A stretch of 49,303 nt of DNA, from NCBI GenBank assembly GCA_027627705.1, contig CP091242.1:1645581-1694883 (forward strand), read 5' to 3'. Shown here one piece after another: positions 15,740 through 23,714 of the stretch. Numbering within the stretch: position 1 is the stretch's first letter; each line of letters starts with the position of its first letter. The position numbers were made by a program, and so were the translations under genes. Under the pieces are notes generated by a model. It searched no databases and was not told the origin of the DNA. It saw nothing but the letters and a program-made list of their open reading frames with translations. Source of the stretch: Hyphomonadaceae bacterium BL14. Its GTDB lineage: Bacteria > Pseudomonadota > Alphaproteobacteria > Caulobacterales > Maricaulaceae.

Positions 15740-16153
15740 TCAGCCGCGCCGGCGGGCCAGCCGCTCGCGCGCGCCGTCATGGATGATCCTGAGTTCCGCC
15801 AGCGTCTGGTCGATCTGGCGCTTTTTGGCTTCCAGCGCCTCGATCTCGGCGGCGGTCTTCTCGATGACAAATTCCAGCTGGCGCAATCGGCCCTCACCCT
15901 CGCGGCCATAGAGCTCCAGAAACATGCGGATGTCAGACAGCTTCGTGCCGATCGCCTTGGCGCGCAGGATCAGCGACAGACGCTTTGAATCAGCCTCGCC
16001 GTAGACGCGCTGCCCCCCGACACGGCGCGGGCTGAGCAGCCCCTTGTCCTCATAGAAGCGGATGGTGCGCTGGCTGACGCCATGGGCCTGCGCCAGTTCG
16101 GCGATTCCGTACAGCGTCTCGCTGGCTGCGCCGTCCTTGATGTTCGCGCCCAT
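15740..16153 (-). CDS. MerR-family regulator, LiuR-like
   Basis: A 137-residue MerR protein. The N-terminal winged helix (YGIAELAQAHGVSQRTIRFYEDKGLLSPRRVGGQRVY, about residues 15-51) is followed by a coiled-coil dimer helix (about 85-125) and no metal-binding cysteines. The short, metal-free form is that of LiuR, the regulator of leucine/isovalerate and terpene-acid catabolism in proteobacteria. It is divergent from the acyl-CoA carboxylase operon, and the gap contains a perfect palindrome that fits a LiuR-type operator. The start at 16153 has GGGAGA 6 nt upstream; the longer frame to 16261 would run across the operator. Confidence 0.85.
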   Translation of the reverse strand: MGANIKDGAASETLYGIAELAQAHGVSQRTIRFYEDKGLLSPRRVGGQRVYGEADSKRLSLILRAKAIGTKLSDIRMFLELYGREGEGRLRQLEFVIEKTAAEIEALEAKKRQIDQTLAELRIIHDGARERLARRRG

Positions 16154-16210
16154 GGCCTGTCTCCCGTGCCCGCAGCCTAGCCAAGGCAGCTGACGCAAAC
16201 AAGAGCCCCT

Positions 16211-16224
16211 TGACGTATACGTCA
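16211..16224. promoter_or_regulatory. Palindromic operator for the MerR/LiuR-like regulator
   Basis: TGACGTATACGTCA is a perfect 14-bp palindrome between the divergent regulator and the carboxylase operon. It overlaps a TTGACG that could be a -35 box (16210-16215). MerR-family proteins bind such elements in long-spacer promoters, and ACGT-centred half-sites resemble the known LiuR sites. Confidence 0.7.
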
Positions 16225-16297
16225 GCGTAGGAGAGGCTGGCGTTCTGGATCGTGGCGGCATGTATCGCCGGACCAGTCAGGGAGGAGACGGGGCCGC

Positions 16298-17182
16298 ATG
16301 ACCGACACGCAAGCCCGTTATGACAGCGTGTTCCGGCCCGGCCTGTTTGAAGGCCAGGTCATTCTGGTCACCGGCGGCGGCTCCGGCATCGGGCGCTGCA
16401 TCGCCCATGAGCTGGCCTCGCTGGGCGCGCAGGTCGTGCTGGCCGGGCGCAAGCCGGACAAGCTTACCGCCGTCGCCGCAGAGATCACCGCTGATGGCGG
16501 ACAGGCGGATACCCAGGCCTTCGACATTCGCGACGAAGAGGCGGTGCGCGCGGGCGTGGCGGAGATTGTCGCGCGCCACAGTGTGATCCATGGCCTGGTC
16601 AACAATGCCGGCGGGCAGTTCCCGGCCGAGATCAAGGATATATCCAAAAAGGGCTGGGACGCGGTGGTCGCCACCAATCTGACCGGCGGTTTTCTGGTCA
16701 TGAAGGCGGTATTCGAGGCGAGCCTGAAAGACCATGGCGGCGCGGTGGTGAACATCACCGCCGACATGCATAACGGCATGCCCGGCATGGCCCATTCGGG
16801 CGCCGCGCGGGCCGGCATGGAGAATCTGACCATGACGGCGGCGGTGGAGTGGGCCAGGCACGGCGTGCGCGTCAACGCCGTGGCGCCCGGCTGGGTCGCC
16901 TCGTCGGGCATGGACACCTATGGCGGCGCGGTGCGCGCCATGATCCCCTATCTCAAACAGCATCTGCCCGCCCAGCGCCTGGGGTCGGAAGCCGAGATCG
17001 CTGCGGCAGTGACCTTCTTGCTGAGCCCCGCAGCCGCCTTCATCACCGGAACGATGCTGCGCGTGGATGGCGGCGCGCCCCTGGGCGGACGCCACTGGCC
17101 GCTGGAAGCCCACGAGGCCGCGCCGGTGTATAACGGGTTTCACCGGGCGGTTGACCCGGCCGTGCTGCGCGGAGAGGGCTGA
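16298..17182 (+). CDS. Atypical SDR, enoyl-CoA/dienoyl-CoA reductase type (AtuB position)
   Basis: A 294-residue SDR with TGGGSGIG (about residues 25-32) and NNAGGQFPAE. The usual YxxxK is replaced by HSGAARAG (about 168-175), the arrangement found in 2,4-dienoyl-CoA and peroxisomal trans-2-enoyl-CoA reductases, where the catalytic tyrosine lies elsewhere. It is first in the carboxylase operon, directly downstream of the palindromic operator, and overlaps the next gene by 1 bp (TGATG). In atu clusters an SDR (atuB) stands at this position. A role in reducing an unsaturated acyl-CoA or oxidising a terpenol is possible; the substrate is unproven. Confidence 0.78.
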   Translation: MTDTQARYDSVFRPGLFEGQVILVTGGGSGIGRCIAHELASLGAQVVLAGRKPDKLTAVAAEITADGGQADTQAFDIRDEEAVRAGVAEIVARHSVIHGLVNNAGGQFPAEIKDISKKGWDAVVATNLTGGFLVMKAVFEASLKDHGGAVVNITADMHNGMPGMAHSGAARAGMENLTMTAAVEWARHGVRVNAVAPGWVASSGMDTYGGAVRAMIPYLKQHLPAQRLGSEAEIAAAVTFLLSPAAAFITGTMLRVDGGAPLGGRHWPLEAHEAAPVYNGFHRAVDPAVLRGEG

Positions 17183-18792
17183 TGCCGGCGATTGTCTCAC
17201 GCCTCAATCCGGTTTCGGAGGCGTTCACCGCCGCGCGCGACGCGATGACCGGGAAGCTGCAAGAGGCGCGCGGCCTCGAAGACAAGGTGCGCGCCAACTC
17301 CGCCTCAAAGCGCGAGCGCTTTGCCGAACGCGGGCAGATCCTGCCGCGCGAGCGCGTGGCCCTTCTGGTCGACCGCGATGCGCCGTTTCTCGAGCTCTCG
17401 GCGCTGGCCGGCCTGAAAATGCACGACGATGATGGCGGGCGCGGCGCGTCGGGCGGCGGGTCGGTCATCGGCATTGGCGTGGTGGCCGGCAAGCGCTGCG
17501 TGGTCTCGGCCTCCGACAGCGCCATCAAGGGCGGTACTGTCGCGCCCATGGGTCTGAAGAAGGCCCTGCGCGCCCAGGAGATCGCGCTCGAAAACAAGCT
17601 GCCCATGATCCATCTGGTGGAATCGGGCGGTGCCAACCTGCTGTATCAGGCGGAGATTTTCGTTGATGGCGGGCGCAGCTTCGCCAATCAGGCGCGCCTG
17701 AGCGCCGCCGGCATTCCCCAGATCGCCGTGGTGCACGGCTCCTCCACCGCCGGGGGCGCCTATCTGCCGGGCCTGTCAGACTATGTCGTGCTGGTGCGCA
17801 AGAAATCGAAAATCTTCCTGGCCGGGCCGCCGCTGGTCAAAGCCGCCATTGGCGAAGACGCCGATGACGAATCCCTGGGCGGCGCGGACCTCCATGCCGA
17901 AGTGACGGGCCTTGGCGAATACATCGTCGATGATGACGCGCAAGCGCTCGCCTGCGCGCGCGAGATCATGGACAAGCTCAATTGGGACGCCGCCACGCCG
18001 CCCGGCGCCGGTGCCCCCCCGCTCCATGACGCTGACGAGCTTCTGGGCATTATCCCGCCCGACGACCGCACGCCGTGGGATGTGCGCGAGGTGATTGCCC
18101 GCATCGTGGACGGATCGGACTTCCTGGCGTTCAAGGAGCGCTATGGCGCCGAGACGGTTTGCGGCCATGCACGCATGGGCGGGCGGCCTGTGGGCATTAT
18201 CGGCAATAACGGTCCGATCCAGCCTGAAGGCTCCATGAAGGCGGGACAGTTCATCCAGCTGTGCGACCAGTCAGGCACACCGCTGGTCTTCCTCCAGAAC
18301 ACCACCGGCTACATGGTCGGCACGCGCGCCGAGCGCGAGGGGGCCATCAAGCACGGTTCGAAAATGATCCAGGCCGTGGCCAATGCCCGCGTGCCCAAGC
18401 TGACCATCGTGCTGGGCGGCAGTTTCGGCGCGGGCAATTACGGCATGTGCGGACGCGGGTTCGATCCGCGCTTCATCTTCGCCTGGCCCACCGCGCGCAC
18501 CGCCGTGATGGGCGGCGCGCAAGCCGCCAAGGTGATGGAGATCGTCACCCGTACCAAGAATGCCCGCGATGGTCAGGACACAGACGAAGCGGGTCTGGCC
18601 CAGATGAGCGCCATGATCGAACAGGGGCTCAACGAGCAGTCCCAGGCGCTGTTTGGATCGGCCCGGCTCTGGGATGACGGCATCATTGATCCGCGCGATA
18701 CCCGCGCCATCCTCATGGAATGCCTGAATATCTGTGCCGAAGCCGAGGCGCGGACCTTGCGGCCCAACACCTTCGGCGTGGCTCGGTTCTGA
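17182..18792 (+). CDS. Acyl-CoA carboxylase beta subunit (methylcrotonyl/geranyl-CoA type)
   Basis: A 536-residue carboxyltransferase that moves CO2 from carboxybiotin to the gamma-methyl carbon of a 3-methyl-2-enoyl-CoA. Typical sequences are VESGGANLLYQAEIF, GSSTAGGAYLPGLSDYVV (oxyanion loop, N-half), FLQNTTGYMVG and GGSFGAGNYGMCGRGFDPRFIF (C-half). The length fits both methylcrotonyl-CoA carboxylase (LiuB) and geranyl-CoA carboxylase (AtuC). The segment GGRSFANQARLSAAGIPQ, with SFANQ where methylcrotonyl enzymes usually have an aromatic pair, and the atu-like gene order lean towards the geranyl-CoA type; this is an inference. The alpha subunit is three genes downstream. Hairpins follow the stop codon. 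Confidence 0.9.
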   Translation: MPAIVSRLNPVSEAFTAARDAMTGKLQEARGLEDKVRANSASKRERFAERGQILPRERVALLVDRDAPFLELSALAGLKMHDDDGGRGASGGGSVIGIGVVAGKRCVVSASDSAIKGGTVAPMGLKKALRAQEIALENKLPMIHLVESGGANLLYQAEIFVDGGRSFANQARLSAAGIPQIAVVHGSSTAGGAYLPGLSDYVVLVRKKSKIFLAGPPLVKAAIGEDADDESLGGADLHAEVTGLGEYIVDDDAQALACAREIMDKLNWDAATPPGAGAPPLHDADELLGIIPPDDRTPWDVREVIARIVDGSDFLAFKERYGAETVCGHARMGGRPVGIIGNNGPIQPEGSMKAGQFIQLCDQSGTPLVFLQNTTGYMVGTRAEREGAIKHGSKMIQAVANARVPKLTIVLGGSFGAGNYGMCGRGFDPRFIFAWPTARTAVMGGAQAAKVMEIVTRTKNARDGQDTDEAGLAQMSAMIEQGLNEQSQALFGSARLWDDGIIDPRDTRAILMECLNICAEAEARTLRPNTFGVARF

Positions 18793-18815
18793 ACCGCGCG
18801 CGCCTTGCCCTCTAA

Positions 18816-18860
18816 GTCCCGGGCTGCGCCCGGGACACCTCCTCCGCAGGCGGCGGAGGA
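18816..18860 (+). repeat. Two intercistronic hairpins
   Basis: GTCCCGGGC (18816-18824) pairs perfectly with GCCCGGGAC (18828-18836) over a 3-nt loop; TCCTCCGC (18840-18847) pairs with GCGGAGGA (18853-18860) over a 5-nt loop. They sit between the carboxylase beta and acyl-CoA dehydrogenase genes, directly before the latter's ribosome binding site. There is no T-run. REP-type element or RNA-processing/stability element. Confidence 0.7.
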
Positions 18861-18879
18861 CACCGAAAGGAGACCAGAC

Positions 18880-20052
18880 ATGCAGTTCACCGAGCAGCAC
18901 GAGCAATTGCGCGACACGGTCGCGAAATTCATCACCCAGGAAATCAATCCGCATGTGGAGGAATGGGAGGCTGCGGGCGAGTTTCCGTCCCACGCCCTGT
19001 TCAAGAAGATGGGTGATCTGGGCCTTCTGGGCCTGCGCTGGCCGGAGAAGTATGGCGGCGCAGGGCTGGACATGTCCTACTCCATGGTGATGGCCGAGGA
19101 GCTGGGCCTGATCAATTGCGGCGGCGTGCCGATGGCCATCGGCGTCCACACCGATATGTGCACACCGGCGCTGGCCAATTTCGGTTCTGAAGACCTGTGC
19201 CGGGAATTCCTGACCCCCTCCATCACCGGCGATTATGTCGGGTGCCTGGGCGTGTCAGAGCCGGGCGGCGGCTCGGACGTGGCGGCGGTGACCACGAAAG
19301 CGGTGTCCGACGGCGATGATTACGTCATTACCGGCACCAAGATGTGGATCACCAACGGCATGAAGGCCGATTGGTGCTGCCTGCTGGCCAATACGTCCGA
19401 CGGCAAGGCCCACGAGAACAAGTCCCTGATCATCGTGCCGATGAACGAAAAGGGCATCAGCCGCCAGAAAATCCACAAGATCGGCATGCACTCGTCCGAC
19501 ACCGCGCAGCTCTTCTTCGATGAAGTGCGCGTGCCCAAGCGTAACCGGATCGGCGATGAAGGCGCGGGCTTCCTCTATCAGATGCTGCAATTCCAGGAAG
19601 AGCGCATCTATGGCGCGGCGTCTTCTCTCAAGGCATTGGACCGCCAGATTGATCTGACCATCGAATACACCCGCGATCGCAAGACCTTCGGCACGCCGAT
19701 CCTGGACAATCAGGTGGTGCATTTCCGCCTGGCCGAGCTGCGCACCGAGGTCGAGGCCCTGCGCTCGCTGACCTACCGCGCCGTGGAGGATTTCATCGCC
19801 GGCAAGGACGTCACCAAGCTCGCCTCCATGGCCAAGCTGAAGACCGGCCGGCTGTCGCGCGAAGTGGCCGACGCGTGCCTGCAATACTGGGGCGGCATGG
19901 GCTACACGGCCGACAACCCCATCGCGCGCGCTTTCCGCGACGGGCGCCTGGTGTCCATTGGCGGCGGGGCCGACGAGATCATGCTGGGCATTATCGCCAA
20001 GCTGGAAGGCACCTTGCCCCGGCGCAAGAAACCGGTGGAAGGCAATGCCTGA
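18880..20052 (+). CDS. Acyl-CoA dehydrogenase, isovaleryl/citronellyl-CoA type
   Basis: A 390-residue FAD enzyme that introduces the 2,3-double bond in an acyl-CoA. Visible hallmarks are LGVSEPGGGSD (substrate/FAD loop), KMWITNG, TFGTPI and LQYWGGMGYTADNPIARAFRDGRL. The segment FQEERIYGA places a Glu just before the Arg, the position of the catalytic base in isovaleryl-CoA dehydrogenase, while the C-terminal site reads IGGGADEI. This supports a 3-methyl-branched substrate. The start at 18880 follows AAGGAG by 8 nt. In atu order it is the atuD (citronellyl-CoA dehydrogenase) position. It overlaps the next gene by 8 bp. Confidence 0.9.
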   Translation: MQFTEQHEQLRDTVAKFITQEINPHVEEWEAAGEFPSHALFKKMGDLGLLGLRWPEKYGGAGLDMSYSMVMAEELGLINCGGVPMAIGVHTDMCTPALANFGSEDLCREFLTPSITGDYVGCLGVSEPGGGSDVAAVTTKAVSDGDDYVITGTKMWITNGMKADWCCLLANTSDGKAHENKSLIIVPMNEKGISRQKIHKIGMHSSDTAQLFFDEVRVPKRNRIGDEGAGFLYQMLQFQEERIYGAASSLKALDRQIDLTIEYTRDRKTFGTPILDNQVVHFRLAELRTEVEALRSLTYRAVEDFIAGKDVTKLASMAKLKTGRLSREVADACLQYWGGMGYTADNPIARAFRDGRLVSIGGGADEIMLGIIAKLEGTLPRRKKPVEGNA

Positions 20053-20848
20053 GACCTGGGACACCCTCAGCGTCGAGGCCCGCGCCGGCGTGGTCCACAT
20101 CACGCTGAACCGGCCCGAACTGCGCAATGCCATGTCGCTGGCCATGGTGGATGAGCTGCTGGCCGCGCTGGCGGCGGCTGAGGCCGGCCCTGCGCGCGCC
20201 ATCGTGCTGCGCGGGGCCGGCGGGCATTTCTGTTCGGGCGGCGACATCAAGGATATGGGCGCGGCGCAAGGCGCTGCGGGCACCGACGGGGTGGACCCGG
20301 CGGCGCGCGTGAATGCACGGTTCGGCCATCTGTGCAAAGCCTATGCTGAGACCGGCCTGCCGGTGGTCGCGGTCCTGGACGGCGCGGTGATGGGGGGCGG
20401 ATTTGGCCTCGCCTGCGTGGCCGATGTGGCGCTGGCGCGCGAGACCGCCCTGTTCCGTCTGCCTGAAACGGGCCTCGGCCTGGTACCCGCCCAGATCGCG
20501 CCTTTCCTTGTGGAGCGTCTGGGCTATTCGCAGGCGCGCCGCCTGGCGGTCACCGGTGGAAAGATCGATGCCCGCGCCGCGCTGGCGCTGGGACTGGTGC
20601 ATGGCGTGTGTGACGGTGAGGACGCCCTGGTCGAGGCGCTGGACGGCGTGCTGGGCGACATTCGCAAAGGTGCCCCCAACGCCATCGCCGCCACCAAGCG
20701 CCTGATGCGCAAGGCGCGCCTGAATGATGCGGGCGATCTCATTGATGACGCTGCAGCCGTGTTTGCCGCCGCGGTGAAAAGTGCAGAAGGCGCTGAAGGC
20801 CTGACGGCGTTCCTGGAAAAGCGCCCGGCGAAATGGGTGCAGGGATGA
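20045..20848 (+). CDS. Enoyl-CoA hydratase/isomerase (AtuE/LiuC-like)
   Basis: A 267-residue crotonase-fold protein. The oxyanion-hole motifs are FCSGGDIKDMG (about residues 61-71) and DGAVMGGGFGLA (about 110-121), and FRLPETGLGLVP (about 134-145) carries a catalytic-type Glu. By position it should hydrate the carboxylated product (methylglutaconyl-CoA or isohexenyl-glutaconyl-CoA) between the alpha and beta carboxylase genes, as LiuC or AtuE do. The start at 20045 overlaps the dehydrogenase end by 8 bp and its stop overlaps the next start in ATGA, so the three genes are translationally coupled. Confidence 0.9.
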   Translation: MPETWDTLSVEARAGVVHITLNRPELRNAMSLAMVDELLAALAAAEAGPARAIVLRGAGGHFCSGGDIKDMGAAQGAAGTDGVDPAARVNARFGHLCKAYAETGLPVVAVLDGAVMGGGFGLACVADVALARETALFRLPETGLGLVPAQIAPFLVERLGYSQARRLAVTGGKIDARAALALGLVHGVCDGEDALVEALDGVLGDIRKGAPNAIAATKRLMRKARLNDAGDLIDDAAAVFAAAVKSAEGAEGLTAFLEKRPAKWVQG

Positions 20849-22812
20849 CCGCGCCCCGCCTTATCCGCTCTGTCCTGGTGGCCAATCGCGGCGAGATCGC
20901 GGTGCGGGTGTTGCGCCACGCCAAAGCCAATCAAATGCGCGCCATCGCTGTGTATTCCGACGCCGATGCGCTGGCCATGCATGTGCGCGAAGCCGATGAG
21001 GCGGTGCGCATCGGCCCGGCGCCGGCGGCTGAAAGCTATCTCGATAGCGCGGCGATCCTGGCGGCAGCAAAAGCCACGGGTGCCGACGCCATCCATCCCG
21101 GTTACGGCTTTTTGTCGGAGAACGCCGCCTTCGCCCGCGCGGTGATCGGGGCCGGCCTCATCTGGATCGGACCGCCGCCTGACGCCATAGACGCCATGGG
21201 CGACAAGGCGCGCGCCAAGGCGCTGATGATCAAGGCGGGTGTGCCCACCGTGCCCGGCTGGCAAGGCGAGGATCAGTCGGACGACAACTTGGCCCGGCAA
21301 GCCGGGACCATCGGCTTTCCCCTGCTGATCAAGGCGGTGGCGGGCGGCGGCGGGCGCGGCATGCGCGCCGTGCACAACGCCGCTGAGTTCGCCGAGGCGC
21401 TGGCTTCGGCCCGGCGCGAGGCGAAATCAGCCTTTGGCGATGACGCGGTGCTCCTGGAGAAACTGGTCGAGACCGCCCGCCATGTGGAGGTGCAGGTGTT
21501 TGGCGACCAGCAGGGTGCCATCATCCATCTGGGCGAGCGCGATTGCTCGGCCCAGCGCCGCCGCCAGAAAGTGGTGGAGGAAGCCCCCTCCCCCGCCGTC
21601 AACGCCGAACTTCGCGCGGCCATGGGCGCGGACGCGGTGCGCGCCGCCAAGGCCGTCCATTATGTGGGTGCCGGCACGGTGGAGTTTCTGCTGGATGCGT
21701 CGGGCGCTTACTACTTCCTTGAGATGAACACCCGGCTTCAGGTCGAGCATCCTGTGACCGAAATGGTCAATGGCGTCGACCTCGTCGAGTGGCAGTTCCT
21801 GATCGCGCAAGGCTTCGCCCTGCCGTTTGGCCAGGACATGATCGATCTCAACGGCCACGCGATAGAGGTGCGCCTCTATGCCGAGGACCCCCTCGACGGG
21901 TTCAGGCCGCAATCGGGCGATATCGCCTGGTTCGAACCGGACGACGCCGGGCGCGAGGTGCGCATCGATACAGGCTTCGTGACCGGCGACACCATCTCCA
22001 CCGCCTATGACGCCATGGTGGCCAAGATTATCGCCTGGGCGCCGAACCGCGCTGAAGCCGTCGACATGTTGCTGGCGGGTCTGGCCAAGGCGCCCTTGCT
22101 GGGGGTCAAGACCAATCGCGATCTTCTGATCCGCCTGATCGACAGTGCGGCGTTCCGGGCGGGTGCCCTCACCATTTCCGACCTGGACGAATGGGCGGGC
22201 GCACGCACGGGTCCATTTGCGCCCGCTGATGTCCCCACAGAGGCTGTTCTTGTCACCGCTCTGCTCCTGGCACGACACGCGCCAGGGGTGATCCGGTCCG
22301 GGTCTGTCACGCGTTTCGCCCTGCCGCTCGACGTCGACGGGACACGCGTTGAGCCCATGGTGGAGCAGGCCGGACCCGGCGCGCTCACCGTCACGATGGG
22401 GGATAACCGCCACGATATCACCCTTCTGGATCGCGACGGGCCGCGCCTGCGCTACCGCCTTGATGGCGTGGACCGGCGCTGCCTGGCGCTGCAGGACGCA
22501 GACGGGGCGGTGCATGTCGCGCTCAACAACCGCATCGCGGTGCTGCGCGAGCCGGCCTTGCTGGCCGGTGCCGGCGCGGCCGACCCCTCACGCCTGACGG
22601 CCCCGGTGAGCGGCGCGGTGGTGGCCGTCAACGTGAAGCCCGGTGACAGCGTGACCTCCGGCGATGTGCTGGCGGTGATGGAAGCCATGAAGATGGAAAT
22701 GCGCCTGACCGCCGCCGCCGATGGCGTGGTGGCGGCGGTACACACGGCACCGGGCCAACAGGCCAACGGCGGCGCGCTGCTGATCGAACTCAAGCTTGAG
22801 GACAAGGCATGA
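20845..22812 (+). CDS. Acyl-CoA carboxylase alpha subunit (biotin carboxylase + BCCP)
   Basis: A 655-residue biotin-containing subunit. The N-terminal biotin carboxylase (about residues 5-450) has VLVANRGEIAVRV, the ATP-grasp loop KAVAGGGGRGM, ERDCSAQRRRQKVVEEAPSP and EMNTRLQVEHPVTE. A linker follows, then a C-terminal biotinyl domain with EAMKMEM (biotinylated Lys616). It carboxylates biotin with ATP and bicarbonate for the beta subunit encoded three genes upstream. Size and layout match LiuD and AtuF. It overlaps its neighbours by 4 bp on both sides (ATGA), so it is fully embedded in the operon. Confidence 0.93.
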   Translation: MTAPRLIRSVLVANRGEIAVRVLRHAKANQMRAIAVYSDADALAMHVREADEAVRIGPAPAAESYLDSAAILAAAKATGADAIHPGYGFLSENAAFARAVIGAGLIWIGPPPDAIDAMGDKARAKALMIKAGVPTVPGWQGEDQSDDNLARQAGTIGFPLLIKAVAGGGGRGMRAVHNAAEFAEALASARREAKSAFGDDAVLLEKLVETARHVEVQVFGDQQGAIIHLGERDCSAQRRRQKVVEEAPSPAVNAELRAAMGADAVRAAKAVHYVGAGTVEFLLDASGAYYFLEMNTRLQVEHPVTEMVNGVDLVEWQFLIAQGFALPFGQDMIDLNGHAIEVRLYAEDPLDGFRPQSGDIAWFEPDDAGREVRIDTGFVTGDTISTAYDAMVAKIIAWAPNRAEAVDMLLAGLAKAPLLGVKTNRDLLIRLIDSAAFRAGALTISDLDEWAGARTGPFAPADVPTEAVLVTALLLARHAPGVIRSGSVTRFALPLDVDGTRVEPMVEQAGPGALTVTMGDNRHDITLLDRDGPRLRYRLDGVDRRCLALQDADGAVHVALNNRIAVLREPALLAGAGAADPSRLTAPVSGAVVAVNVKPGDSVTSGDVLAVMEAMKMEMRLTAAADGVVAAVHTAPGQQANGGALLIELKLEDKA

Positions 22813-23672
22813 TGGACAAGGCTGTATTGACCTGCGCGCTCAATGGCGTGCTGACCAATCCCAAGACCCACAAGGTCCCGGTGACTCCGCGGGAAATGGC
22901 GGCCAGCGCGCGCGAGGCCTATGATGCGGGGGCCAGCGTGATGCATGTCCATTTCCGCATGCAGGAAGACGGCGTCGGCCACTTCCCCAGCTGGGACCCT
23001 GAGGTGGCCGCGTCCATCATCGATGCGATCCGGGATGCCTGCCCGGGCGTGGTCATCAACCAGACTACCGGCATTGTCGGGCCGGACGTGTCGGGCCCCG
23101 TGGCGTGCATCAAACGGGTCAGGCCGGAGATCGCCGCCTGCAATGCCGGTTCACTCAATTACCTCAAACTGCGCAGCGATGGCAGCTGGGCCTGGCCGCC
23201 CATGGTGTTCGACAATCCGGTGGATAAAATCCAGACCATGCTCGACGCCATGGCCGAGGTGGGCGCGCACCCGGAGTTCGAATGCTTCGATGTCGGCATT
23301 GTGCGCAGCGTGGGCATGTTCATCGAGAACGGCATGGCCCCGGCAGCCCACTACAACTTCGTCATGGGCGTCGCCTCGGGCATGCCGTGCGATGCGCGGC
23401 TGCTGGAATTGCTGATTGATTACAAGCGTGTGGGCGATCCCTGGCAGGCGACCCTGATCGGGCGCGCCGAGATCTGGCCGGTCCACCAGCGCGTGGCCGA
23501 GCTTGGCGGCATGCTGCGCACCGGTCTGGAGGATACCTTCTACCTGCCCGACGGCGAACGGGCAGCGGGCAATGGCGCGCTGATCGAGGCCTTGGCACAG
23601 TGCGCGAAAAACGCCGGACGTGAGGTGGCGTCGCCTGCAGAAGCCCGTAAGATCATGGGACTGGCACACTAG
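22809..23672 (+). CDS. Beta-keto acid cleavage enzyme (BKACE, DUF849)
   Basis: A 287-residue TIM-barrel enzyme of the BKACE family, named after 3-keto-5-aminohexanoate cleavage enzyme (Kce). Family members condense a beta-keto acid with acetyl-CoA to give acetoacetate and a new acyl-CoA, using a metal. The metal-binding HVHFR (about residues 46-50) and the conserved GLEDTFYL near residue 236 are present. The N-terminus TCALNGV differs from the aminohexanoate enzyme, so the substrate is probably not an amino-keto acid. It takes the place where liu clusters carry HMG-CoA lyase. It overlaps the alpha subunit gene by 4 bp. Confidence 0.88.
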   Translation: MMDKAVLTCALNGVLTNPKTHKVPVTPREMAASAREAYDAGASVMHVHFRMQEDGVGHFPSWDPEVAASIIDAIRDACPGVVINQTTGIVGPDVSGPVACIKRVRPEIAACNAGSLNYLKLRSDGSWAWPPMVFDNPVDKIQTMLDAMAEVGAHPEFECFDVGIVRSVGMFIENGMAPAAHYNFVMGVASGMPCDARLLELLIDYKRVGDPWQATLIGRAEIWPVHQRVAELGGMLRTGLEDTFYLPDGERAAGNGALIEALAQCAKNAGREVASPAEARKIMGLAH

Positions 23673-23714
23673 ACCCTGCCGGCAGCGGACGGGGCGCGAT
23701 AACGGGAGGTTGGC

